NCBI RefSeq assembly: GCF_003994235.2
Contig: NZ_RYFG02000108.1
Coordinates: 19,352 to 83,351 of the forward strand
Length of the DNA: 64,000 nucleotides
Direction of reading: 5' to 3'
From: Candidatus Methylobacter oryzae
GTDB taxonomy: Bacteria > Pseudomonadota > Gammaproteobacteria > Methylococcales > Methylomonadaceae
Shown here piece by piece: positions 26,303 through 35,989 of this stretch. The notes beneath the pieces were generated by a model. It worked only from the letters and a program-made list of their open reading frames with translations, searched no databases and had not been told where the DNA came from. How positions within the stretch are numbered: position 1 is the stretch's first letter; every line of letters starts with the position of its first letter. The translations under genes were made by a program, and so were the position numbers.

Positions 26303-27483
26303 TGAGTTTCAAATTTCCGTTAGCCACCGCTTCCTGGGATAAGGAAGAGCTGGACGCGATGCAGCGCGTCATCGCTTCCGGCTTGTTTACGATGGGCGAG
26401 AATGTGCGGGCTTTCGAGCGCGACTTCGCCGGCTATACCGGCAGCCGGCATTGCGTGATGGTCAATTCCGGATCGTCGGCCAATCTGCTGATGGTCGCGG
26501 CATTGTTCTATACCAAGAACCCGGCGCTGAAACTGCAACGCGGCGACGAAGTGATCGTACCGGCGGTGTCCTGGAGCACGACCTATTACCCGCTGTACCA
26601 ATACGGCCTGAAGATCAAATTCGTCGATATTGACCTGGACACGTTGAACTACGACCTGGAGCAATTGGAACAGGCCGTCACCGATAAAACCCGCGCAATC
26701 ATGGCCGTGAACCTGCTCGGCAATCCGAACGATTTCGGCCGCATCGACCGCATCATCGGCGGGCGCGACATCGTGCTGATCGAAGACAACTGCGAGTCGA
26801 TGGGCGCGAAATTCAACGGCAAGCACACCGGCACGTTCGGCGTGATGGGCAGTTTCAGCTCTTTTTTCAGTCACCATATTTCGACGATGGAAGGCGGTTT
26901 GATCGTCACCGACGACGACGAACTGTACCAAATCCTGCTGTCGCTCAGGGCGCACGGCTGGACGCGCAACCTGCCCAAGCACAACCTGGTTTGCGCCGAC
27001 AAAAGCGACGATCCGTTCGAGGAATCGTTCCGCTTCGTGCTGCCCGGCTACAACGTGCGCCCGCTGGAACTGGAAGGCGCGTTGGGCGTCGCGCAATTGA
27101 AGCGTTTGCCGGAAATGGTCGAGGAGCGCCGCAACAACGGCAAACTGTTGCAAGCGGCGTTAAGCGATCATCCTGAACTCCTTATCCAACGCGAAATTGG
27201 CGAAAGCAGCTGGTTCGGCTTCAGCCTGGTGATCCGTCCGGGTAGCGTATTGACGCGCAAGGAGTTGGTCGCCGAATTGAACGAATTGGGTTTCGAATGC
27301 CGGCCTATCGTCGCCGGCAACTTCGCCAAAAACGAAGTCGTGCAATATTTCGACTCGGAAGTGTACGGCACGCTGAAAAACGCCGAGCATATCGACCGCA
27401 ACGGCCTGTTCGTCGGCAACCATCACTACCCTATACCGGAAGCCTTTACAGCGCTGGCCGCACTGCGCATGGGAGTCCAATGA
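26293..27483 (+). CDS. ColD-like GDP-4-keto-6-deoxymannose 3-dehydratase
   Basis: 396-residue PLP enzyme of the DegT/DnrJ/EryC1 fold. In place of the usual aldimine lysine it has a His pair (194-195) in [13 protein letters not shown] histidine there, rather than lysine, marks PLP-dependent 3-dehydratases such as ColD. Other family segments are [14 protein letters not shown] (PLP phosphate site) and EDNCESMGA (PLP-ring Asp). It overlaps the preceding gene by 10 bp and the next by 4. With ManC, Gmd and the Fcl/ColC-like protein, it suggests GDP-L-colitose. Confidence 0.87.
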   Translation: MSVVSFKFPLATASWDKEELDAMQRVIASGLFTMGENVRAFERDFAGYTGSRHCVMVNSGSSANLLMVAALFYTKNPALKLQRGDEVIVPAVSWSTTYYPLYQYGLKIKFVDIDLDTLNYDLEQLEQAVTDKTRAIMAVNLLGNPNDFGRIDRIIGGRDIVLIEDNCESMGAKFNGKHTGTFGVMGSFSSFFSHHISTMEGGLIVTDDDELYQILLSLRAHGWTRNLPKHNLVCADKSDDPFEESFRFVLPGYNVRPLELEGALGVAQLKRLPEMVEERRNNGKLLQAALSDHPELLIQREIGESSWFGFSLVIRPGSVLTRKELVAELNELGFECRPIVAGNFAKNEVVQYFDSEVYGTLKNAEHIDRNGLFVGNHHYPIPEAFTALAALRMGVQ

Positions 27484-28247
27484 AAGCGGTCATTCTTGCC
27501 GGCGGATTAGGCACACGCATCAGCGAGGAAACCACGGTCAGGCCCAAGCCGATGGTCGAAATCGGCGGCCGGCCGGTGCTTTGGCACATCATGAAAATCT
27601 ATTCCGAGCACGGCATTAACGAATTCATCGTCTGCTGCGGCTACAAAGGTTACGTGATCAAAGAATACTTCGCGAACTACTTCCTGCATATGTCCGACGT
27701 GACTTTCGACATGCAACATAACAACATGGAAGTGCACCAGCGCAATGCCGAGCCGTGGCGGGTCACGCTGGTCGATACCGGCGAGGACACGATGACCGGC
27801 GGCCGCATCAAGCGCGTCGCCGATTACCTGGACGGCGAGGATTTTTGCTGCACTTACGGCGACGGCATCGGCGACGTGGACATCACCGCGCTGGTCGAAT
27901 TCCACAAACAACACGGCAAGCTGGCGACGCTGACCGCGATGCAGCCGCCGGGCCGGTTCGGCGCGCTCAACCTGGACGGCAGCAGCGTTACCGGTTTTCA
28001 GGAAAAACCGCAAGGCGACGGCAATTGGGTCAACGGCGGTTTTTTCGTGCTGTCCGCGAAAGTGCTCGATTATATCCACGGCGACGATACGGTCTGGGAG
28101 CGCGAACCAATGGAGCGGCTGGCCCAAGAAGGGCAAATGGCGGCTTTTTTTCATTCCGGCTTCTGGCAACCGATGGATACGCTGCGCGATAAAACTTATC
28201 TTGAAGCCTTATGGGCAAGCGGGCAGGCGCCGTGGAAAATATGGTAG
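27480..28247 (+). CDS. rfbF: Glucose-1-phosphate cytidylyltransferase
   Basis: 255 residues (DdhA/RfbF). [25 protein letters not shown] is the nucleotidyltransferase signature; [12 protein letters not shown] provides the metal-binding Asp; [18 protein letters not shown] follows. It makes CDP-glucose, entry to CDP-3,6-dideoxyhexoses. The ATG overlaps the colD-like stop (ATGA), so the GDP and CDP branches are one transcription unit. Confidence 0.95.
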   Translation: MKAVILAGGLGTRISEETTVRPKPMVEIGGRPVLWHIMKIYSEHGINEFIVCCGYKGYVIKEYFANYFLHMSDVTFDMQHNNMEVHQRNAEPWRVTLVDTGEDTMTGGRIKRVADYLDGEDFCCTYGDGIGDVDITALVEFHKQHGKLATLTAMQPPGRFGALNLDGSSVTGFQEKPQGDGNWVNGGFFVLSAKVLDYIHGDDTVWEREPMERLAQEGQMAAFFHSGFWQPMDTLRDKTYLEALWASGQAPWKIW

Positions 28248-29320
28248 ATCCGTCATTCTGGGCCGGTAAAACCGTGCTGCTGACCGGCCATACCGGCTTC
28301 AAGGGTGGCTGGCTTTCACTATGGCTGCAAGAGATGGGGGCGAAAGTGACCGGTTATGCGCTACCGGCGCCGACCGAGCCGAGCCTGTTTGAGGTCGCCG
28401 ACGTCGCCGACGGCATGATCAGCATCGAAGCCGACATCCGCGACTTCGCGGCGCTGTCCGGCGCATTTGCAAAATACCGACCCGAAATCGTCATTCATAT
28501 GGCGGCGCAACCGCTGGTGCGCTATTCCTACGCCAATCCAATCGAAACCTACTCGACCAACGTAATGGGCACCGTGCACGTGCTGGAAGCGGCCCGATTG
28601 ACCGACAGCGTGCGCGCGATCGTCAACGTGACCAGCGACAAATGCTACGAAAACCGCGAATGGGCCTGGGGCTACCGGGAAAACGAAGCGATGGGCGGCT
28701 ACGATCCCTACAGCAACAGCAAAGGCTGCGCCGAGCTGGTCGCGGCCGCATATCGCAGTTCTTATTTCAATCCCGGCAATTTTCCCGAGCACGGCGTCGC
28801 GCTGGCTTCGGCCCGGGCCGGCAACGTGATCGGCGGCGGCGACTGGGCCGGGGACCGGCTGATCCCCGACATCATGCGCGCGATCATGCAAGGCCAGCCG
28901 GTGCCTATCCGCAATCCGCATGCGATCCGTCCGTGGCAGCACGTGCTGGAGCCGTTGTCCGGCTATTTGCTGTTGGCGCAGAAACTGTACTCCGACGGCG
29001 CGGCCTACGCCGAAGCCTGGAATTTCGGTCCGAACAGCGAAGACGCAAAACCCGTGCAGTGGATAGTCGAAAACCTGACCGCTTCCTGGGGCGAGGGCGC
29101 CGGCTGGGTGCTGGATCAAGGCCTACACCCGCACGAGGCGCATTACCTGAAGCTGGATTGCTCGAAAGCCAAAGCCCATTTGGATTGGCAGCCGAGATGG
29201 AACCTGGATTGCGCGCTCGATAAAATAGTCGCTTGGTACAAGGCCTATCAACAAAACCTGAATATGCGCGAGATAACCTTGGCGCAGATTGCGGATTATC
29301 AAACCCATAAAGGAGCTTAA
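28241..29320 (+). CDS. rfbG: CDP-glucose 4,6-dehydratase
   Basis: 359 residues from the ATG at 28241 (overlapping rfbF by 7 bp; [24 protein letters not shown] matches the usual N-terminus). An in-frame ATG at 28211 would add ten residues. Extended SDR with [12 protein letters not shown] site, TSDKCYEN and [12 protein letters not shown] (Tyr-x3-Lys). It produces CDP-4-keto-6-deoxyglucose for the RfbH/DdhC part of the next fusion gene. Confidence 0.94.
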   Translation: MVDPSFWAGKTVLLTGHTGFKGGWLSLWLQEMGAKVTGYALPAPTEPSLFEVADVADGMISIEADIRDFAALSGAFAKYRPEIVIHMAAQPLVRYSYANPIETYSTNVMGTVHVLEAARLTDSVRAIVNVTSDKCYENREWAWGYRENEAMGGYDPYSNSKGCAELVAAAYRSSYFNPGNFPEHGVALASARAGNVIGGGDWAGDRLIPDIMRAIMQGQPVPIRNPHAIRPWQHVLEPLSGYLLLAQKLYSDGAAYAEAWNFGPNSEDAKPVQWIVENLTASWGEGAGWVLDQGLHPHEAHYLKLDCSKAKAHLDWQPRWNLDCALDKIVAWYKAYQQNLNMREITLAQIADYQTHKGA

Positions 29321-29322
29321 CC

Positions 29323-29580
29323 ATGCAAGCTATCAAAGCGATTTACAAAGAAGGCAACATTCAGTTGCTTTCGCCGTTAGTCGGAGTCGGCAGCGAGGCT
29401 GAGCTGTTTGTCGTTGTACTCGATAAGAACGACCAGGCGAGCGGCATGGCCGAATCGCTGCGCGCCGCTGCCGACAAGCCCGAACAGGAATTCCAGGCAA
29501 TCGGCCTGGCGAGTTTTTTCGATACCGAAGACGATAACAACGTCGATTGGGAGGAGCTGTTCGATGCCAAAGCTCGGTGA
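29323..29580 (+). CDS. Antitoxin, AF2212/DUF104-like
   Basis: 85 residues. The N-terminal strand-turn segment [19 protein letters not shown] fits the DUF104/AF2212-like antitoxin family. The C-terminal tail is acidic ([17 protein letters not shown]), as expected for a toxin-neutralising tail. AAGGAG lies 7 bases before the ATG. It starts 2 bp after rfbG and overlaps the toxin start by 17 bp, the usual antitoxin-first layout. It is an intrusion in a sugar-nucleotide operon. Confidence 0.75.
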   Translation: MQAIKAIYKEGNIQLLSPLVGVGSEAELFVVVLDKNDQASGMAESLRAAADKPEQEFQAIGLASFFDTEDDNNVDWEELFDAKAR

Positions 29581-31171
29581 TATTGTCCTGCTGAGTTTCC
29601 CTTATTCCGATCAGGCCGGCGGCAAAGTCAGGCCGGGCTTGGTTATCGGTTCTAACCGGCGCAGCAAAAGCGACGATGTGAACGTGGCCTATATCACCAC
29701 CGAAGTCGACGCTTACGCTGCCGATGCCGCGGCTGTTCTGATTACGGCCGGCGACTTGGCCGAGGGGGCGCTAAAACGCGATAGCCTCGTGCGCGTCGAT
29801 AAAGCCATCACTGTACAAAGACGGATTTGCCGCAAAGTCGCCAGCGTCAACAGCAAAAAACTCGACGAAGTGTTGCGGGCGGCGACCGCGTTTAACGTGG
29901 AAAATTTCGCCGAACATAAATACAAGTCCTCGGACTTTGAACCGGGCTTCAGCGTAATCCCGCCGTCCGGCAAAGTGCTGGGCGCCGGCGAGTTGATCAA
30001 CATGGTCGACGCCTCGCTGGACGGTTGGCTGACGACCGGGCGCTTCAACAAAGCGTTCGAACAGCGTTTCGCCGAATTCGTCGGCGTGCCGTACGCATTG
30101 ACGACCACGTCAGGATCGGCGGCCAACCTGCTGGCGTTTACCGCGCTGACCTCGGACAAACTGGGCGAGCGCGCGTTGCAGCCGGGCGACGAAGTCATTA
30201 CCGTCGCGGCCGGTTTTCCGACCACCGTCAACCCGATTTTGCAGAACGGCATGGTGCCGGTGTTCGTCGACGTCGATATTCCGACTTACAACATCGACGC
30301 CGAAAAAATCGAGGCGGCGCTAACCGATCGTACCCGCGCGATCATGATTGCGCATACGCTGGGCAACCCGTATAACCTCGATGCAGTGATGGCGGTTGCC
30401 GAGCGGCATAAGCTATGGGTCATAGAGGATTGCTGCGACGCGCTGGGTTCGCTGTACCAAGGCCGGCATGTCGGCACGTTCGGCCATATCGCGACGTGCA
30501 GCTTCTATCCGGCCCACCATATCACGATGGGCGAAGGCGGCATCGTTTTCACCAAAGACCGCAAGCTGAAAAAAATTGTCGAATCGTTCCGCGATTGGGG
30601 CCGCGATTGTTATTGCGCGCCCGGTTGCGACGACACCTGCCGCCGGCGTTTCGGTTGGCAACTCGGCGACCTGCCTAAGGGCTACGATCACAAATACACC
30701 TACTCGCATTTGGGTTACAACCTGAACATCAGCGACATGCAGGCCGCTTGCGCGCTGGCGCAGATGGACCGTTTGCCGGACTTTATCGTTGCGCGCAAAC
30801 GCAATTTCGACTACCTGAAAACACGGCTGCAATCCTGCGCGGACAAGCTGGTCCTGCCCGAAGCTACCGCCGGTAGCGAGCCGTCCTGGTTCGGCTTCCC
30901 GATTACGATCAAGGCGTCAGCCGGCATCGAGCGCGTCGAGCTGTTGAAACACCTGGACCGGCACAAAATCGGCACGCGCTTGCTGTTCGCCGGCAACCTG
31001 ACCCGCCAGCCGTATTTCAAAGGCCGTAATTACCGCATCAGCGGCGACTTGACCCGCACCGACGACATCATGAACAACACGTTCTGGATCGGCGTCTACC
31101 CCGGCTTGAGCGAGCAAATGCTGGATTACGCGGCCGGGCAAATCGAAGCGTTCCTGGGCGTAAAATCGTAA
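29564..31171 (+). CDS. Apparent fusion: PemK/MazF-type toxin joined to RfbH/DdhC CDP-sugar 3-dehydratase
   Basis: One 535-codon frame from an ATG with GAGGAG 7 bases upstream. Residues 1-110 form a PemK/MazF-like endoribonuclease: [22 protein letters not shown] (Arg23) and Thr45/46 near the second catalytic position. With no stop, the frame runs into RfbH/DdhC from about residue 112. RfbH features are complete: [37 protein letters not shown] with His pair 318-319 replacing lysine, and the [2Fe-2S] pattern C-x57-C-x-C-x7-C at Cys291, 349, 351 and 359. Native RfbH starts roughly a dozen residues earlier, so its N-terminus appears replaced. An in-frame GTG at codon 112 could allow separate RfbH production, though no good ribosome site precedes it. 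Confidence 0.88.
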   Translation: MPKLGDIVLLSFPYSDQAGGKVRPGLVIGSNRRSKSDDVNVAYITTEVDAYAADAAAVLITAGDLAEGALKRDSLVRVDKAITVQRRICRKVASVNSKKLDEVLRAATAFNVENFAEHKYKSSDFEPGFSVIPPSGKVLGAGELINMVDASLDGWLTTGRFNKAFEQRFAEFVGVPYALTTTSGSAANLLAFTALTSDKLGERALQPGDEVITVAAGFPTTVNPILQNGMVPVFVDVDIPTYNIDAEKIEAALTDRTRAIMIAHTLGNPYNLDAVMAVAERHKLWVIEDCCDALGSLYQGRHVGTFGHIATCSFYPAHHITMGEGGIVFTKDRKLKKIVESFRDWGRDCYCAPGCDDTCRRRFGWQLGDLPKGYDHKYTYSHLGYNLNISDMQAACALAQMDRLPDFIVARKRNFDYLKTRLQSCADKLVLPEATAGSEPSWFGFPITIKASAGIERVELLKHLDRHKIGTRLLFAGNLTRQPYFKGRNYRISGDLTRTDDIMNNTFWIGVYPGLSEQMLDYAAGQIEAFLGVKS

Positions 31172-31186
31172 CCGGCGGGATTTGAT

Positions 31187-32896
31187 TTGAAAGCTTCCGA
31201 CGCGCTCGCCAGATTTTTGACCGCCCACCGGGTCCGGACTTGTTTCGAACTCGTCGGCGGCATGATCACCCATATGTTGGACAGCTTCGCCGAATCCGGG
31301 CAGTTCGACATCGTTTCGATGCATCACGAGCAAGCGGCGGCGTTCGCGGCCGAAGGCGTGGCCCGGCACAGCAAAGGCAAGACCGTCGCGCTGGCGATGG
31401 GAACCAGCGGTCCTGGAGCTACGAACCTGCTGACCGGCATCGGCAGCTGTTGGTTCGATTCGGTGCCCTGCCTGTTCATCACCGGCCAAGTCAATACCCA
31501 TGAGCTCCGGGGCGAGCTGGCGATCCGGCAGCAGGGTTTCCAGGAGCTGGATATCGTCGAACTGGCGCGGTCGCTGACCAAATATGCGGCGCGCGTCGAT
31601 AGTCCCGAAGATTTACTGTCGCAACTGCACAAAGCGTTGTCGCTGGCGTTGAGCGGCCGTCAAGGCCCGGTATTGCTGGATATTCCGAATAACGTGCAAC
31701 GCGTCGATATTCCGGATGCGTTGGTCGGGAACTGGCTGAATGTGCCGCTGGACATCGACGCAGGGACGGAAGCGTCCTCGGACGAGCTGGAACGCCTGCA
31801 AGCGCTGTGCCTGGAGGCGCAGCGGCCGCTGCTGTGTATCGGCGGCGGCGCGCGCTGGGCCGATGCGATGGCGCCGTGGCTGGCCGCAGCCGATGCGCTG
31901 GACATTCCGTACGTATCGACGCTGATGGGCCACGAACGGGTTGTCGCCGGCAAAAATTACTTCAACATGATAGGCAGTTACGGCAACCGCGAAGCCAATT
32001 GGGCCGTGCAGAACTGCGACCTGCTGATCGTCGTCGGCGCGCGGCTGGACGTGCGCCAGACCGGTGCCGACACCGGCGATTTCGCCCGCAACGCGGCTAT
32101 CGTCCAGATCGACATCGACCCGGCGCAATTGAATAACCGGGTTCGCGCCGATCTAAATATCTGCGCATCGGCGGATAGTTTTTTCCGCGCGTTTCCGTTG
32201 CAATTGGGCACATTCCCGGCGCTGGACAAATGCTGGCCGGCCGAACTGGCGGCGCAACGCGAAAAGGCGCAAATTAACGAATATGCGGACTGGACTATCA
32301 GCCCCAGCGAAGTGGTCAAGCAGTTGAACCGGGTTTTGGCCGGGCGCCCGGTCGATTACGTTTGCGACGTCGGCAACCACCAGATGTGGGCCGCGCAAAG
32401 CTTGCGCCTGTCGCCGGGACAGGCGGTCCATTACAGCGGCGGCATGGGAGCAATGGGGTTTGCGTTGCCGGCCGCGTTGGGCATCGCCCTGCAATCGCGG
32501 CATAAAGCGGTCGTGATTACCGGCGACGGCAGCCTGCAAATCAATATCCAGGAGCTGGACACGCTGAAGCGCATGGATTTGGATTTGACGATCATCGTCA
32601 TGAACAATTCGGTGCTGGGCATGGTCAAAAATTTCCAGGACATGTACTTCGACGGCCGCAACCAGTCTACGCAAAAAGGCTACAGCAGCCCGTCGTTCAC
32701 CGATATTGCCAGGGCTTACGGCATCGAGGCCCTCCGCGCCGAAAACGCCGAAGAAACCGAGCGCGCGCTGAACCTGATCCCCGAACGCAACGGCCCGCTG
32801 TTGATCGAAATTATCATGGACGGTGCGACCGAATGCAGGCCGCGGCTGGCGTTTGGTTCGAAACTGGACAAACAGTTTCCGCCATTGGACGCTTGA
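31187..32896 (+). CDS. YerE-like thiamine-diphosphate enzyme (acetolactate synthase family)
   Basis: 569 residues, TTG start after GGCGGGA. Three-domain ALS-like fold: N-terminal PYR domain with the activating Glu in HHEQAAAFAAEG (about 47), central domain (about 190-330), and C-terminal PP domain with GDGSLQINIQELDT and downstream NN (ThDP/Mg motif). Its place after CDP-glucose, 4,6-dehydratase and RfbH genes matches YerE of Yersinia, a ThDP flavoenzyme that adds a two-carbon unit from pyruvate to CDP-3,6-dideoxy-4-hexulose. A plain acetolactate synthase is less likely in this context, with no small subunit gene. Confidence 0.82.
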   Translation: MKASDALARFLTAHRVRTCFELVGGMITHMLDSFAESGQFDIVSMHHEQAAAFAAEGVARHSKGKTVALAMGTSGPGATNLLTGIGSCWFDSVPCLFITGQVNTHELRGELAIRQQGFQELDIVELARSLTKYAARVDSPEDLLSQLHKALSLALSGRQGPVLLDIPNNVQRVDIPDALVGNWLNVPLDIDAGTEASSDELERLQALCLEAQRPLLCIGGGARWADAMAPWLAAADALDIPYVSTLMGHERVVAGKNYFNMIGSYGNREANWAVQNCDLLIVVGARLDVRQTGADTGDFARNAAIVQIDIDPAQLNNRVRADLNICASADSFFRAFPLQLGTFPALDKCWPAELAAQREKAQINEYADWTISPSEVVKQLNRVLAGRPVDYVCDVGNHQMWAAQSLRLSPGQAVHYSGGMGAMGFALPAALGIALQSRHKAVVITGDGSLQINIQELDTLKRMDLDLTIIVMNNSVLGMVKNFQDMYFDGRNQSTQKGYSSPSFTDIARAYGIEALRAENAEETERALNLIPERNGPLLIEIIMDGATECRPRLAFGSKLDKQFPPLDA

Positions 32897-32900
32897 GCGC

Positions 32901-33881
32901 ATGACCCGGATCGCCATTCTCGGAGCAACCAGCCAGATCGCCAGGGACTTAATTGTCGCTTTCTCGGTGGAGCAGGACAGGCAACTGCATTTGTTCGCGC
33001 GCCGCCCGGCCGAGGTTTTGAGCTGGCTGCTGATGCAAGGTTTGCCGGGACGCTATCCGGTAGACGATTTCGGCGCATTTGCCGGCCACGACTTCGATGT
33101 CGTCATCAACTTCGTCGGCGTCGGCAATCCGGCGCAGGCGCAGGCGCTGGGCAATGCGATCTTCGACATCACTTGGCGTTTCGATCAGCTGGTGCTGGAT
33201 TATTTGCAAACCCATCCTCAATGCCGCTACCTGTTTTTGAGCAGCGGCGCGGCTTACGGCACCGGTTTCAACGAACCGGCGACTAAGGACACACAGGCCG
33301 TCGTCGCGATCAACGGCCTGGAGCCGCAGGCATGGTACGGCGTCGCCAAGCTGCACGCCGAATGCCGGCACCGCGCGTTGCCCGAACGGGCTATTGTCGA
33401 TATTCGCGTGTTCAATTATTTCAGCCGCAGCCAGGATCTGTCGGCGCGCTTCCTGATAACCGATATGTTGCGTTCGATCCGCGACGACGCCGTGCTGCAA
33501 ATTTCAGCCGATTACATTGTCCGCGATTACCTGCATCCGGCCGATTTCCACCGGCTGGTTTCGGCGCTGATAGCCGCGCCCGCCGCCAACGCGGCCGTCG
33601 ATTGCTATACGCTGGCGCCGGTCGATAAGCCGGCGTTGCTGGCGGTGATGCAGCAGGAGTTCGGGCTGCGCTACCGAACAATCGAAGCAAGCGCCGGCGT
33701 CAACGCGACCGGCGGCAAGCCGCATTATTATTCGTTGAACACCCGTGCCGCCGATTTCGGCTACCGGCCCGGGCTGTCGTCGATAGACGGCATCGTCCGG
33801 GAGGCGGCCGCAATATTGCAACAGCTGTCGTTATCGTTGCCAAAGCCTGCGCCGGTTCCGGTCAATTCCGCCGGAAAGTAG
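32901..33881 (+). CDS. YerF-like NAD(P)-dependent sugar reductase
   Basis: 326 residues from the ATG at 32901. N-terminal Rossmann GATSQIARDLIV, an SDR-like FLSSGAAYG serine segment and WYGVAKLHAE (Tyr-x3-Lys). It lies 4 bp after the YerE-like gene. In the yersiniose pathway a reductase (YerF) reduces the acetyl side chain of the branched CDP-sugar; the context suggests this role. Motifs show only an extended SDR. Confidence 0.75.
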   Translation: MTRIAILGATSQIARDLIVAFSVEQDRQLHLFARRPAEVLSWLLMQGLPGRYPVDDFGAFAGHDFDVVINFVGVGNPAQAQALGNAIFDITWRFDQLVLDYLQTHPQCRYLFLSSGAAYGTGFNEPATKDTQAVVAINGLEPQAWYGVAKLHAECRHRALPERAIVDIRVFNYFSRSQDLSARFLITDMLRSIRDDAVLQISADYIVRDYLHPADFHRLVSALIAAPAANAAVDCYTLAPVDKPALLAVMQQEFGLRYRTIEASAGVNATGGKPHYYSLNTRAADFGYRPGLSSIDGIVREAAAILQQLSLSLPKPAPVPVNSAGK

Positions 33882-35093
33882 ATGAAAGACGCCGTTCTCA
33901 GTGCCGTGGCCAGGATGCTGGTCATATTGCTCCAGTTGGTCAACGTCAAGCTGTATACCAATTACTTGGCCGCCGAGCAGTTGGGCGTCTATTTTTTCCT
34001 GCTGACAGTGTCTTATTCAGCCAACGCGATAGTATTTGTCCCGGTGGATTATTATCAGCAAGCCAATCTGGCTAAGGTCAGGGACGCATCCGGAAGCGCC
34101 CGGCCGCTGTTGAGGTTTAACGGCAGATTGGTCGCGCTTTATTTATGTTTTTCGCTGCCGGCCATTGCAATATGTGCGGCCGTTAAACCGGGCTATGTCG
34201 TTTACGCGGCGCTTGTCTCGGCTTTGGCTGTTGCTTTGTATGTGCTGCAAGCGCTAAGGAACACCTTGAACAACCTGGAGCACAGGAATTGCGTGTCGGT
34301 CAGCTTCGTTCAAGAAGCGGTCTTGAAGGTGCTGTTGTTTTATGTGCTGGTCCGGTATTTTGACGCGGATGAAGCGCTGTTGATCGAGGCCTGGTTAATT
34401 GCGCTGGGCTTGTCTTGCGGTTATTTATTCTACAAAGCCTATAAGTACCGGGTATTTATTGCTGCTTCGGATTATCGGATACGTGCTAAAGAAGTTTTCG
34501 ATTTTTCCTATCCTTTTTCTATCGGCGCGGTTTGCAATTGGCTTCAGCTGCAAGGGTATCGGCTGATTTTAGTGCCGTTAGGGTTTGCCGAAGAAGTCGG
34601 CGCGTTCGCAACGATAGCGAATATCGGCAGCGCCGCGATTGGCGCCGCTTCGCTTGTTTACAGCCAGCAATTCACGCCGTTGATTTACAAAACTTCGGGT
34701 CAATACACGTCCAAATATTTAAAAGGGGCGATTGCGGTGATAGTGGGCGTAATGCTGGTTTCTGCCGCGTTCGGCGAGTTTGCGGTGCGGTTATTGACTA
34801 ATCCCGGCTTTGCGCAACACTGGATTCTGCTATTGTTTGGCGTGGTGACGGACGGGGGTAATTTGATTATCGGCGCATTGATGGTTCATATCACTTTGAT
34901 TGGCAATACGAAAAAAATACTCGCTTCTTCGCTGGTCGGTGTTTTATCAATGCTGGCCTGTTTCGGCGGCTTGTATTGGTCGTCAAGAATTTCGATCCTG
35001 ACCATTGGCGCGCCGTTGCTTATTTCCCAATGGGCCGTGGTGTATTATATGTACGTTCTCTACCTAAGGACTGCACGAGCCGTTTCTCACTAG
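33882..35093 (+). CDS. Wzx-like polysaccharide flippase
   Basis: 403 residues, about 12 hydrophobic segments, MATE/MVF-like O-antigen flippase character (YFFLLTVSYSANAIVFVPVDYYQ near the N-terminus). It starts directly after the stop of the YerF-like gene. It would move a lipid-linked oligosaccharide across the inner membrane. GC content falls part-way through this gene, marking the right edge of the GC-rich block. No Wzy polymerase is evident. Confidence 0.78.
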   Translation: MKDAVLSAVARMLVILLQLVNVKLYTNYLAAEQLGVYFFLLTVSYSANAIVFVPVDYYQQANLAKVRDASGSARPLLRFNGRLVALYLCFSLPAIAICAAVKPGYVVYAALVSALAVALYVLQALRNTLNNLEHRNCVSVSFVQEAVLKVLLFYVLVRYFDADEALLIEAWLIALGLSCGYLFYKAYKYRVFIAASDYRIRAKEVFDFSYPFSIGAVCNWLQLQGYRLILVPLGFAEEVGAFATIANIGSAAIGAASLVYSQQFTPLIYKTSGQYTSKYLKGAIAVIVGVMLVSAAFGEFAVRLLTNPGFAQHWILLLFGVVTDGGNLIIGALMVHITLIGNTKKILASSLVGVLSMLACFGGLYWSSRISILTIGAPLLISQWAVVYYMYVLYLRTARAVSH

Positions 35094-35112
35094 CCCCTAC
35101 AACGACCTATTT

Positions 35113-35955
35113 ATGCAGAAATCAAATGTCACCGTTTTCCTGGAAGTCTTCAACGAAGAAGCGCGTATTGAGTCGTGCTTAAAAAATTTCTCTTGGGCGG
35201 AGGAACTGATTGTATTCGACAAACACTCGACAGACCGTACGCGCGAGATTGCCGAAAAATATGCGACTCAAGTTGTCACAGTCCCGTTTACCCAGGCCAG
35301 CGAGAATATCGTCCAAAACTATTCAACTCACGGGACTTGCGAGTGGGTGCTGTTCCCGACCGCGTCGACGCTGATCCATCCGCGCCTAGCCGAGGAAATA
35401 ACCAAGCTCACGTCGGACAGCGGTTTTGAATACGATGTGATCGGCATGCCTTACGGGATATATTCGTTGGGCATAAGAAGCCGCAAATCGCCTTGGATGG
35501 CGGTGCGTAAATATACGCTGATCAGAAAGTCCGCTTTGAAGTTAAGCACGAAGCTGCATCATGAGATCGGTTATAACAGCGATAAAATCTACGACATGCC
35601 TTTTTTAGACGAGGATGAGCTGCTGTATCACTGCACCAACAGGGATGCGGATGATTTTATCAACCGGACAATCCGCTATACGCGCTATGAAGCCGAACAT
35701 GACGAATCGATTGATCGCAACCAAGCTTTAAGACGTTCGTTTATTGACGTATTGAAATCGATTTTTACCGTCGTTTTCCGTCGCCGCACCTTGCTTTTAG
35801 GTTGGGATGGCGTTGGCTTGGCGTTGGCTTATATTTGCTATTTCATGCTGAAGTTTATTTACGTATGGGACAGGCATCATGTTAACGGCAATACGGTTTA
35901 TCCGGAATTGCGCAAGAAGCTTGACGATCTCTGGGATCAAACAAACGCCGGTTAA
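35113..35955 (+). CDS. Family 2-type glycosyltransferase (WaaE/KdtX-like)
   Basis: 280 residues. A GT-A fold starts VTVFLEVFNEEARIESCL; FDKHSTDRTREIAEKY follows, with a modest DxD equivalent (FPTAS) and a C-terminal helical region with one or two hydrophobic segments (about 225-250). The NEE opening and length resemble the WaaE/KdtX group. The acceptor is unknown; probably assembles the glycan encoded by this cassette. Confidence 0.78.
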   Translation: MQKSNVTVFLEVFNEEARIESCLKNFSWAEELIVFDKHSTDRTREIAEKYATQVVTVPFTQASENIVQNYSTHGTCEWVLFPTASTLIHPRLAEEITKLTSDSGFEYDVIGMPYGIYSLGIRSRKSPWMAVRKYTLIRKSALKLSTKLHHEIGYNSDKIYDMPFLDEDELLYHCTNRDADDFINRTIRYTRYEAEHDESIDRNQALRRSFIDVLKSIFTVVFRRRTLLLGWDGVGLALAYICYFMLKFIYVWDRHHVNGNTVYPELRKKLDDLWDQTNAG

Positions 35956-35989
35956 TTCGGGATTCTCCTGATAATAGTATTCGTAAACA

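Noticed and set aside
31187..32896. Acetolactate synthase for branched-chain amino acids
   Set aside because: No small subunit gene and full CDP-dideoxysugar context favour a YerE-like role; the fold alone cannot exclude it.
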